A stretch of DNA of 64,000 nt. Source: Flaveria trinervia (Eukaryota; Streptophyta; Magnoliopsida; Asterales; Asteraceae). This document shows, in pieces, positions 55,249 through 64,000 of this stretch (position 1 is its first letter; every line of letters begins with the position of its first letter). The notes beneath the pieces were generated by a model. It saw only the letters and a program-made list of their open reading frames with translations, was not told the origin of the DNA and did no database searches. The DNA is taken from assembly GCA_025506515.1 (NCBI GenBank), contig JACCIX010000035.1:1-64000 (forward strand), read 5' to 3'. A program made the position numbers and the translations under genes.

Positions 55249-56300
55249 TCAAAATCCTTGAACTACAAGTCGAGCCTTGTTTCTGATTATGACCCCTTGG
55301 TCATCTTTCTTGCATTTAAAGACCCATTTGGTGCCAATCACCTTAGCACCTTTTGGTCTTTCCACCAGTGTCCATACTCTTAACTTATTGAATTGAAGGA
55401 GTTCCTCTTGCATGACACTTACCCATGTCTCGTCGTTTAGGGCTTCACTTACATATTTTGGCTCAAATTGAGACACAAAACATCGATACACACCATCGTG
55501 AAGATAACCCTTTTCCATTATCAAGGCATAATTAGCTAAGTATAGCTGATTTCTGGTCTGTACTCCTGATCGAATATCTCCAATGACATTGTCCAAAGGA
55601 TGATAAACATTTAAGCGTGATCCAGGAGTAGTGGGAATAGCTACCTCGTTATCTAGGTTGTGAACACCAGGTTCAGTATCTGAGGCAGTGGGAGTGTGAG
55701 GTTTCGAAGTGTCAGAGGCATCAACATCATATGCTTGTGTACTTGCAGTAGTAGGAACCTGTTCCTCCTGATCCACCTGATCATTTTCCACATCTTCATC
55801 ATCAGAGGAGGAGTCACTTACCTCAAGTGCTCCCCTTGAAGAACTAGAAGACTCACCTTGTGAAGCTACGGTTGACGAGTCTAGTGAAGGTGTGTTTAAC
55901 ACATCGTACATCATTTTGGTCGATAACTCATCCTCAGTAGGGGACAGAGGGATGTCGAAGGACTTGAAGAATCCATCATAGTCGAAAAAGAATAAGGGTC
56001 CTTTTCCAGTAAGGGGGATGGTGTATCTCTGTACATTAATGTTGCACCACACTTCTACCTGACCCGTTGAGTTGTTATAAACTCTCTTATTCGGTATGTT
56101 GTATCCTAGGAAAATCCCTTCTTCGGCCTTCTCGCTGAACTTCCCTGACTGAGTTTTCTTCAGCAGCGTACATGGTGCACCAAATGGTTCGAGGTACTCC
56201 AGATTCGGTTTACATCACTGGAGCAACTCGTAACACATTTTACCATGACCTTTGACCACCAGGACTCGATTTAGGGTATAACATGCGTTAGCTACTGCCT
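55249..56300 (-). pseudogene. Integrase C-terminus, linker and start of reverse transcriptase of C5
   Basis: A long open frame (56052-55249). FFFDYDGFFKSFDIPLS is followed by an acidic Ser/Asp/Glu-rich linker (SDSSSDDEDVENDQVDQEEQ), YHPLDNVIGDIRSGVQTRNQ, then WVSVMQEELLQFNKLRVWTL and GTKWVFKCKKDDQGVI. The part 56300-56053 encodes the integrase end (FLGYNIPNKRVYN) in the same frame, preceded by defects. Confidence 0.88.
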
Positions 56301-56940
56301 CGTTCCAAAATTAGATTGGCAGTTTCGAGTCTGCTAGCATTGTCCGGGTTGTCTCTATCAAGCTTTGATTCTTTCTCTTAGCAACTCCGTTCATTTGAGG
56401 AGTGTAGGCAGATATGAACCGGTGCACAATTCCTTTTTCTTTGCAAAATGCCTCCATCTATTGGTTCTTGAACTCGGTACTATTATCTGAGCGAACTGGC
56501 CTTACCTTCAGCTTGTAGAGTGACTCCAATGTAGTTACCAGCTCTTTGAATGATTCAAATTTCTCTGATTTGGATTTCAAAAACATCACCCAAGAGAATC
56601 TTGAGTAATCATCCGTAAGTACATAGCAGTACAAATCGCTTACAATGCTCTTTGTACTGACTGGGCCAAACAAATCCATGTGAAGAAGCTCAAGAGGCAG
56701 GTCAATTGGATGAACTTTCTTTACCTTATGAGACTTCTTTGTCTGTTTACCTTTCTTGCACGTGACGCAAAAATACGGTAATTGGGAGTTCTTAACATTT
56801 ACTCCCCGCACTAGATCATTCTGGATCAAGTGATTCATCTTCTGTGGATTAATGTGTCCCATTCTCCTATGCTAGGAGATGGAGTCTTTCTCTGTTGCCT
56901 TTGAAAAGAAGCATTGAACTTGATGATCAGTTGTGGAGGC
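56301..56940 (-). pseudogene. Integrase core of C5
   Basis: GHINPQKMNHLIQNDLVRG, CVTCKKGKQTKKSHK, LLHMDLFGPVS (Asp), LTDDYSRFSWVMF and VRSDNSTEFKN (Asp, near 56475), where a stop follows instead of Gln. NGVAKRKNQ near 56380 carries Lys in place of the usual catalytic Glu (AERKN). The open part is 56862-56458. Confidence 0.87.
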
Positions 56941-57108
56941 CTTTGATAGGTCCAAAACATATAAATCGTTATATCTTAAAGCTAACATTAAAACTTGGTC
57001 CTCCGAGATGACATAGTCCTTTTTCAGAACATAGCACTTCCTTTTGTCAAATACAACCTTGAATTCTTTGTCACATATTTGGGAGACAGAAAGTAGGTTA
57101 TTTTGAAG

Positions 57109-57340
57109 CTATTGAACATAGTTTACCTTATCAAACTTAACTTTCTGGTTTTCCACTTCGCCTTGTGTAGTGATATATCCTCCTTTATTTCCAACAAATG
57201 AAACATGTCCTCCTTTAATTTGTTTGACATTAGACAGGAGAGACAGGTTCCCAATCATGTGCCTTGATACCCCGCTATCAACAATCCAGGTATTTGTAGT
57301 AGCACTATAGGGGACACCCTGCACATTCAAAGGAAATGAT
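57109..57340 (-). pseudogene. Copia protease of C5
   Basis: TNTWIVDSGVSRHMIGN with DSGV at 57268-57279. Most relatives have DSGA. Then LLSNVKQIKGGHVSFVGNK and EVENQKVKFDKVNYVQ. The pre-integrase part continues upstream of 56940 in pieces. Confidence 0.85.
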
Positions 57341-57517
57341 TAGTTTAGGTTAGGGACCCAAGCCTTAGCTGGCTTGGGTGACCCGAAGGAATCATACATC
57401 ATAAACTCCACCCACTATCCATTTGAGGGTGAGGACAAATCATTTTTCTTATTGTTGTCATTATTTGACACTGGACTTTACTTTTCTTTCCATAAGCCAG
57501 TTTTGTGTAAGGCCTGT

Positions 57518-58440
57518 TTATGATAAACAGACGATTGGTTTAGTATCATGAAGTTTAAATTTCTTTCTTGGTGTTTGATAATAAGAACAATTAGACGCGA
57601 TGTGTCCATACTTTCCACAATTGTAGCTTGATCTACTTTCTACATGTTGGTGAAACTGTTTCTGTGGGGAAGTGTGTGACACTGGTGTGACTTTAGTCTG
57701 TTTGGGTTCAGACACTTCTTGTTTAGATGTTTTTGCTTCTTTAACAAAATTTATTGCTCGGATATTTTTAACATCTTTACCATTTTGTTTATTTGGACTA
57801 TGACATGGAGCATGTGGTTGGTTAACATGTTTGGTCCATTTGGGTTCAGAAATAGACATGTTTGAACCTGACTTTACATTAACCTTTTCAAAATTTTCAA
57901 TAAAATTAACAATAGGCATCTTACCTTTAGATTTCAAAGTGGCCTCCTTCTGTTTAGCGACAGATTCCACCGATTTACTCGTTAAATCTGGATCACTAAC
58001 TAGAGGAGTGGATACCACATGATCCTTTATTGGATTGTTATTTATTGGTCTACATTTACCATTCAACAAGATCTCATGTGGTGGTGGAACCACTTTGTAA
58101 CCCAATCCCTCCCCGTTGTTACGTTCTTTCACTAAGTGCTAGACTATGTGAGAAGAACTAGTCCAACTGTGTAGTTTTTGTTTTAATGAGTTGACTTCGA
58201 CTTCTAAAACTGCTTTTTCTTTCTTAGTTTCTTCCAGGGAGTTTAAATAGAACTTTATATCATTTGGTTGGTTAAAAGCAACAACCTCGGTTTCCTTTAG
58301 TTGTTTATTTAAAAGTTCTATTTTCTCTTTATAACTGTGCTCATTTTATTTTAAAATCCGATTAGCTTATGTGCATAGTTGTAAGTCATTTACTAAGCTA
58401 TCATTGTGGTCTAATAACCTAGCAAATTTTGAATCTATGC
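57518..58440 (-). pseudogene. C-terminal gag of C5 with second zinc knuckle
   Basis: Open at 58132-57518: Lys-rich linker (KSKGKMPIVNFIENFEKVNV), then SYNCGKYGHIASNC, where the first Cys is Ser. The stretch 58440-58140 holds the coiled-coil-like KIELLNKQLKETEVVAFNQ in a broken frame. Confidence 0.75.
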
Positions 58441-58456
58441 TTTCTCTAAATTTATT

Positions 58457-60094
58457 TCATTCATTACAAGCATGACTTTCAAAAAGTTTCTCTTTGGTAC
58501 TTACTTGTGAAGATTCGGTTGAATCAACCATCATAGCCGAGTTTGACTGTTCGGGTGCTGGTGATTCTGAACATGTTGTTCTGATATCTTCTTCATTCAG
58601 GTGATTGACGAAATTTGTAGTATCTTCATTATTTGACATCACTAGTTCCACTGGGATTTCACCTTCGCTTTCAGAGCCGTCATCCAAACCCTCAACACAA
58701 GCACTATTGGATTCTCTCGGAGATACAAAACGAAAGTTCCAGTCTTGCCCTTCGTCGCCTTGTGCAGTCAAGGCCTTAGTTTCCTTGCTTGATGAGGTAG
58801 CACCACTTGTGGGTTTGTCTTGACGATTGAAGGTTGAGAATGGATTACCATTACCTGTCTTCTTAGGCTTAACACATTCACGTTTGAAATGCCCCTTCTC
58901 TCCATAGTTAAAGCAGGTAACTTTTGTTTTATCGAAACCAAAGGTAGTGTCTTTTGTGGCTATCAAGTTCTGTCCAGTCTTTTTCACAAACTTCTTTGCC
59001 CTCCGGACAACACTAGCCAATGCCCACATGATATCTATTCTTTCAAGTTCAATTTCATCCACCTGCTCGTAATCTTCATCTGCGAGATGGTAGCTTCCAA
59101 TCTTCCCCTCAACTAGGCCATCATAGGAGTGAACTAACCGCAGCTAGGAGATCCATATGCTCCTTTTCCACCTCCACAGTAATATTATCGAGATTCTCGG
59201 TCTTCAACTTCGTAGCATTTGCTTCAGGTACTATATATGGGTGCAAGATGACCCTGGCGTTTCAGATCCAGAAGTAGTGACTTGGGAAGGAGCTGCTGAA
59301 CTAGACACAAATGCCATTTGAAATGGTGCTCCTGAACTTGTTGGAGTGGGAGATGAGTTATAAAGTGACGGGTTCTGATCGTATGATCCTTTCCGAGACC
59401 TGTACTTCATCCTCAATTCTTCCTCTCTCAGCTTCAGAATGAAATCATTAATATCCAACTTCGCAAGCATATCATTCTGTCTCAGATTTGACACAAACAA
59501 GACCCATTTCTCTGGCAACCCATCTGCAAAACTTGACACCTTGTCTTCCATGGACGTGGTTACCCCATGAGTGTACAGCTCACTCATCAAGTGGTAGAAT
59601 CGGTCGATGATGTCATGTAGGCTCTCTTTTCCTATTGAAGAGAAGTTATCAAACTCCTTCTTCAGAGCCTTTGCCTTTAATGCCTTCAACGTTGCATTCC
59701 CGTCATACTGTTTTTCTAGAGCCTCCCATAACTTCTTTGCTTGTTTGTTATCAGAAAACTGATGGAATATGTCTTTTGGTATCGACTGAGTCAACAAAGC
59801 ATACACCTTCTTTTTTGTATTGTACTTCACCTTCTGGCTATCAGTCATACCACCCAAGGTAAGTTTAACGCCATCAGCACCAACCGGCATGCTATAACCA
59901 GTCTCGATTGATTCCCACAGATTGCGATCAACGCCATTTAGATAAATCTCGAACCTTTGCTTCCATTGTGGGTAATCGTCTAACGTGATAAGCTTAGGCG
60001 GATTATTGTGATTCCCAATCTTATTTTCTAGAAGCAAAAGGTTCTGGATACGCGAGTCCCTTCCAGCAGTAAATGCTAAGTACTTATCTTCCAT
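58457..60094 (-). pseudogene. gag: gag of C5 (N-terminal and first zinc knuckle)
   Basis: Starts MEDKYLAFTAGRDSRIQNLL at 60094 and is open to 59231. The domain reads LDDYPQWKQRFEIYLNGVD, KKLWEALEKQYDGN, KKEFDNFSSIGKESLHDIID and FADGLPEKWVLFVSNLRQND. After frameshifts at about 59235 and 59120 it goes on at 59062-58457 with KTGQNLIATKDTTFGFDKTK and the knuckle CFNYGEKGHFKREC, where the second Cys has become Tyr. The CAAGTAAGTACC donor-like site is kept near 58503. Confidence 0.9.
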
Positions 60095-60576
60095 TTCGTT
60101 AAACTTTGAGAATTAGAACAAGACTGGTTCACTAGTGTGAATGGAGAGATGCGAATGGGTCAATCGTGCGATTGGACTAATGCGGATGAGTTAATCGTGC
60201 GATTGAACAAATGCGGATGAGTCAATCGTGCAATTGGACAAATGTGGATGGACAATGCGAATGGGGTGTTCAGTCGTACGAATGGATGGGTGACTGAGTT
60301 CAATCGTGCGAATGGATGTGCGATTGAGTTCAGTCGTGCGATTGAGCCGATCATGCGACTGAGGCTGCTGGTTTTGAAAATTCGAAGGTTTTTGGTACTT
60401 TGACACGAAAATATGATTTTTTACAAACCCTAATCTGCCGTAAGCCGAAAAACATGAACTTTTAGATCTAGGGACGTCAAAAACACTGTTTTCCTCAAAG
60501 AATATGGTGTTTTTGAATGAAAAACGTGAGTTTGACGCCGAAATCGATCGAATCACACAGAAAATCAAGAGCCAAA
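60095..60576 (-). other. Leader of C5 with palindromes
   Basis: Between PBS and gag. Palindrome half-sites of the TCAATCGTGCGATTGA type fill 60130-60360, the counterpart of 40728-40965 in C4. No coding signal. Confidence 0.75.
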
Positions 60577-60588
60577 GCTCTGATACCA
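60577..60588 (-). other. Primer-binding site of C5
   Basis: On the - strand TGGTATCAGAGC, two bases after the 5' LTR. Perfect match to the usual site. Confidence 0.95.
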
Positions 60589-60590
60589 CA

Positions 60591-61314
60591 TGTTAGGACT
60601 GTGTACGGATGGAATACTAACTGATAATGTATGTATACCAGATCAAATAGTGCGAAATCATATTGATTGGCGATCTAATAAGCGAGAACGCAGTTCAGAT
60701 CAATCTAACTATTAAAGAAAACGTTAAGAACAATTAGAACGAGATCAACTACGATCTATGAAGTTGGAACAGGTTCTTTTGAGTCTCTGGACGGCTAGGG
60801 TACGTATGTGAGTCAAAATTCTTCAAGTGTTTTGTGTTTTCATGATTTAAGTGGTATTTATAGGTTAGGGTTTTCCAATCGTGTGACTGAACCACTAGCA
60901 TGGTTCAGTCGTGTGACTGGATCATGCGATTGATCCACACGCACGACTGAAGGTTCAGTCGTGCGACTGAGTCAATCTTATGTCTTAATCGTGCAACTGA
61001 TCCAGTCTCCTGGTTCAGTCGTGCGACTGGTCCATTAGCAAGAAGTATTCAAGCGTATGGTCCATTCGCATGAAGACTTCATACGATTAAGTTTGAACAT
61101 GTTTCTCAATCATTATTGACTAAGAATTATGCACAACAACCTCAAACCTATATAGTTAGTTCAATATACTCCATTACACAGTAAACAATGGAATATTAAT
61201 CATTATAAGCATCAATCACATATTGTATTTCATTCATACCCATTCATTACATATATGTAAGACATGAAATACATTTTACATTAAGCTCCTAAACTAGGTA
61301 CATATGTATAAACA
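60591..61314 (-). repeat. 5' LTR of C5
   Basis: 724 bases. + strand start TGTTAGGACT, end GTATAAACA, followed by TSD TCATA. Palindrome array 60880-61030, inverted TATA box at 60856-60862. Confidence 0.95.
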
Positions 61315-61319
61315 TCATA

Positions 61320-61892
61320 CCTGAGAAGTTGTAATATTCCTAAAAAATAGGAAGGATAGTATGTGTCTCTAAGGACAGATAATGTAACAAATGATCCTAG
61401 TGTCTTTAAAACAATAAGAAAAACAAAGTAGATTGTAAGTAAACAAAACACAATCGAAGAAATCTAGTTGGTTGATGTGGGGGGAAGGATGGCAAATTAG
61501 GAACAACGGTAGGAGGTCGATGGGGCAGTAGCTCTATTGGGGGTATTTAGGGGTAGGGTTTTTAAGTAGTTAATAGTAAGGGTAAATTGGTAAATTTACA
61601 ATTATAGTGAGAAAAAAATGCATGCTTGCAGCTAGCAAGGATCGATCCCGCGACCTCTTTCACAATTACATGTGCATTTACCATCAAGCTAAGACAACAT
61701 TTAAGTTTTATTGTGGATCTTCAAATACTAATGGGTTCACATTTTAATAAACCATAAGTTCACTCAAAATTTTGGTATTATACGATACACTACCGGCTCA
61801 AAAATCAATGGGTCACTTGACCCCATTGTCTTGGGCATAGTTCAACAACCTTGTCCATGTTTCATTTAAGATTTAACGTGTTTATTCTCTAA
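61320..61892 (-). repeat. Short non-autonomous repeat with tRNA-like A and B boxes
   Basis: On the - strand TAGCTTGATGG (61691-61681) fits a pol III A box, and GGGATCGATCC (61649-61639) fits a B box. The gap of 31 bases is normal for a tRNA gene or tRNA-derived SINE. No cloverleaf could be folded by eye, so it is not called a tRNA. The neighbouring GGGGTCAAGTGACCC near 61815-61830 is a common motif of dispersed plant repeats. Confidence 0.4.
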
Positions 61893-64000
61893 CTAGGTTA
61901 GTAACACCCGCGTACTACAAGGGTTGAATCGATAAATATAGTTGAGTAAAAAATTCATAAGTTATAATATTCTTGATAATATATTGCATATTGATTTTTT
62001 ACATTCTATTTGTAACATTATCTACATCAAATATTACTAGTTTTTCCTATTAATGCTTATAACTGTAAATAGTATATTATGTGAAATAAAATAAACTTAA
62101 ATAATAATATAAGTAATAAACAAATGCAATTGAACATGCAAACCAATACTTGAAATTCACAAACATTTGAAGACTTCTTTCTATACAATATTTGATGTTA
62201 TGCCGGTAACTATACTATTTTTATCTAATAATTTAATCGTTCTCTACTTTTAGTTACTCAAGATAATGAAATATAGGTTAACCATGTATGAACACTTTTT
62301 GTTTAAAAAACAAACCAATAGTAGATCGTAATTGTCTTTGGCTTTTTTTATTGCCAATCGCAAAACCATCACTGATGCAAATCATAAATCTATGTATGTC
62401 TTTTAATAAAGTAATATGAAAGTGAAATAAAAAAATTAGATTTATAATTTGAAAATCTCTATATATTTCTTTGTATACAATACTTAATGTAACATTTGTA
62501 AGTTTATCATCTTATCTAAAAATAATAATTTTAACTCATCTCTAGTTTTGATTATATATAACGCAACGTAAAAAAGAATTTTAACTATAAAAAATTGAGC
62601 CAAAATCAAATTAACTCAAGTTCTGCTGAACATAACATAATCTCTTGAAACTAATACCATTGATTTTTTCTCTTGATGTCACATTCCGGCGAAAGCGTGA
62701 AATACTTTAGATGTGACTAGCTTGTTCAAAACACATTGATCATAAAATAAACAAACAATACGTATAAACATAGTATATTAATATATTTCATATATAATAC
62801 CAGTTCGGGTTACATTAATGTTAGTACACAAAATTTAATATAACCCTATTACAAAAACATGCTAATTTAACTACTATATTCAGAAATGATGGAAGTGAGC
62901 ATCTACCGCCAGACTAAGATCGTACAGGTGAATAGTTAAATTCACACAAACTTTCCCATCACTTCGCCTCCGCCATTGTATACATCAAACGAGAACATAA
63001 TACTGTTAGACATGATGATTACCTAAAAAGCATGCTAAAAACAATCAAAATAAAGTTGGTGAGATCATAGGTTTAATTCCTAAACAAAATACATATATTG
63101 ATGCAACATAAATAAGATTACAACCAAGCCTACTTATGAATATGGTGATTCATAACTGTCACAAATATAAATCACAGAATTAAATAATATAGGATCACAA
63201 CACTCATCCTGTTTGTGCAGAAAATAATTTCCTACGTAGCGCTATCTATATTATCCAACGGTTTCACATCCGAATTAATGTTGCAAATAAATGACAGTAT
63301 ATCTCAAAATCTTATCTATATGCATCAATATAAAAACAATATGCTTTTCCCCTAAAAACTTATAATCATAAAATAGAGCTATGAGTCTCACCTCTTATTC
63401 CAGCAGGTACCCTATAAAAATATTTCTAGATTAGAAATAGATATCAATTCTTTAGAATTTTTAGCACCTTAGAATACAAAAATTGAAACAGAAGTTACAA
63501 TTACTCATATATCACCAAATTGTTACAGCTGACACATACAAAAATATATGTTAATATGTAAAAGTTTCATACAACAACTATTTACAGTTTATTTTCTGGA
63601 TTTTTTACAATATTTGAGTAAATTATAAAAAATACCTATGAGTTCTTAAAATTTACCAACATTTATCAGAACCTATATTATAAAATCCATATTATCCCAT
63701 AAATTTCTAGGATATTAATTCAAAACAGAACCTTTTTTTATGATTTTTTTACCATTTGACAATAATTACTAAAGATAGAAAAACATATGTAAAAATACCC
63801 AAATTTATACAAATTGTTCTAATCAAGATATTATATTTTTTATAAATTTTTCATAATTTATCTTACAGTTTAGATATTTTTCCAATTTCTGAATTACAGG
63901 TTCTTCTAAAATATATAACTCAGGCATAACTAAAAATTAGATCACTAACATTATTTTACAATTCCTATAGAATATAAGGATTATCATATAATTTTTCCAG
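61893..64000 (-). other. AT-rich region starting with a Helitron-type 3' terminus (- strand)
   Basis: On the - strand the sequence ends ACCC...GGGT hairpin, GTTACTAAC, CTAG (61896-61893), then T. The next ~350 bases resemble 27700-28047. Two imperfectly repeated segments (about 62180-62290 and 62455-62570) both start near TTTCT/TTTGTATACAATA. No coding frame and no Helitron 5' end is visible up to the window edge. Confidence 0.45.

Larger units (their letters stand above)
32673..61314 (-). mobile_element. Copia LTR retrotransposon C5 (Sirevirus-like) with extra ORF, split by C4
   Basis: LTRs are 60591-61314 (5') and 32673-33366 (3'), TSD TCATA (32668-32672 and 61315-61319). Own length is about 13.9 kb once C4 and its duplicated CCTGA are removed. 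Order on the - strand: PBS, gag, protease, integrase, reverse transcriptase, [C4], RNase H, spacer, extra ORF, polypurine tract. C4 sits in pol just after the segment ending in SRYQ, and RNase H continues with AKPKVN at 39744, so the break can be followed exactly. The LTRs are more divergent than those of C4, as expected for the older host element. Confidence 0.95.

Noticed and set aside
32283..61850. One transposon with ends GTGGCGGAACCAG (32283) and GGGTCACTTGACCCC (61815), split by C5
   Set aside because: Both are common plant repeat motifs, but the orientation and internal pieces do not clearly match. I could not support that they belong together.

Overview
This window is plant nuclear repeat DNA, almost certainly from a dicot. 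The gag and extra-protein types resemble elements I associate with Asteraceae, but that is recognition from memory, not proof. I found no host protein-coding gene, no rRNA gene and no convincing tRNA gene. Nearly everything that can be explained is LTR retrotransposon, mostly nested and decayed by frameshifts, stops and deletions. The elements are bounded by LTRs, primer-binding sites, polypurine tracts and, in most cases, exact 5-bp target-site duplications (TSDs).

Layout: (1) 1-5829, + strand: a Ty3/Gypsy-type element (G1) cut by the window edge. It has long LTRs (~2.7 kb), a gag remnant, and most of pol deleted. (2) 6127-28047: sparse AT-rich sequence that may be one ~2.6 kb Helitron split by two later insertions. 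(3) 6419-15300, + strand, TSD GTTAA: a Copia element (C3) that lacks gag, keeps a broken pol and carries an extra ORF between pol and the 3' LTR. (4) 16492-26914, - strand, TSD TGAAA: a second copy of the Gypsy family (G2) with the same pol deletion as G1. A 2.73 kb solo LTR of another family (18212-20941, TSD ATTTA) sits inside its 3' LTR. (5) 26920-32672: AT-rich spacer with a Helitron 3' end and simple repeats. (6) 32673-61314, - strand, TSD TCATA: a Copia element (C5), itself ~13.9 kb, split in its pol gene by a 14.76 kb + strand element of the same family (C4, 39750-54512, TSD CCTGA). (7) 61320-64000: AT-rich, with a second Helitron-like 3' end and a tRNA-like (SINE-type) pol III promoter signature.

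C3, C4 and C5 look like Sirevirus (SIRE/Maximus-type) Copia elements. They share an initiator-Met-tRNA PBS, a long gag with two zinc knuckles (C4/C5), an extra ORF after RNase H, and LTRs full of short palindromes. The most interesting part is the module between RNase H and the 3' LTR. A long spacer carries conserved repeats and phased inverted repeats, then a palindrome array, a TATA box, a putative leader exon and intron, and then the extra ORF. That ORF begins within a few bases of a splice acceptor in all three elements. The extra protein has a conserved N-terminal domain, a Thr/Pro- or Ser-rich low-complexity stretch, a Gln-rich coiled coil, an acidic run and a conserved C-terminal domain. 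C4 carries a 148-nt GT-AG intron inside this ORF at a point where C5 has the exact spliced junction. I infer that these elements express the extra protein from a separate, spliced transcript. No function is assigned to it.
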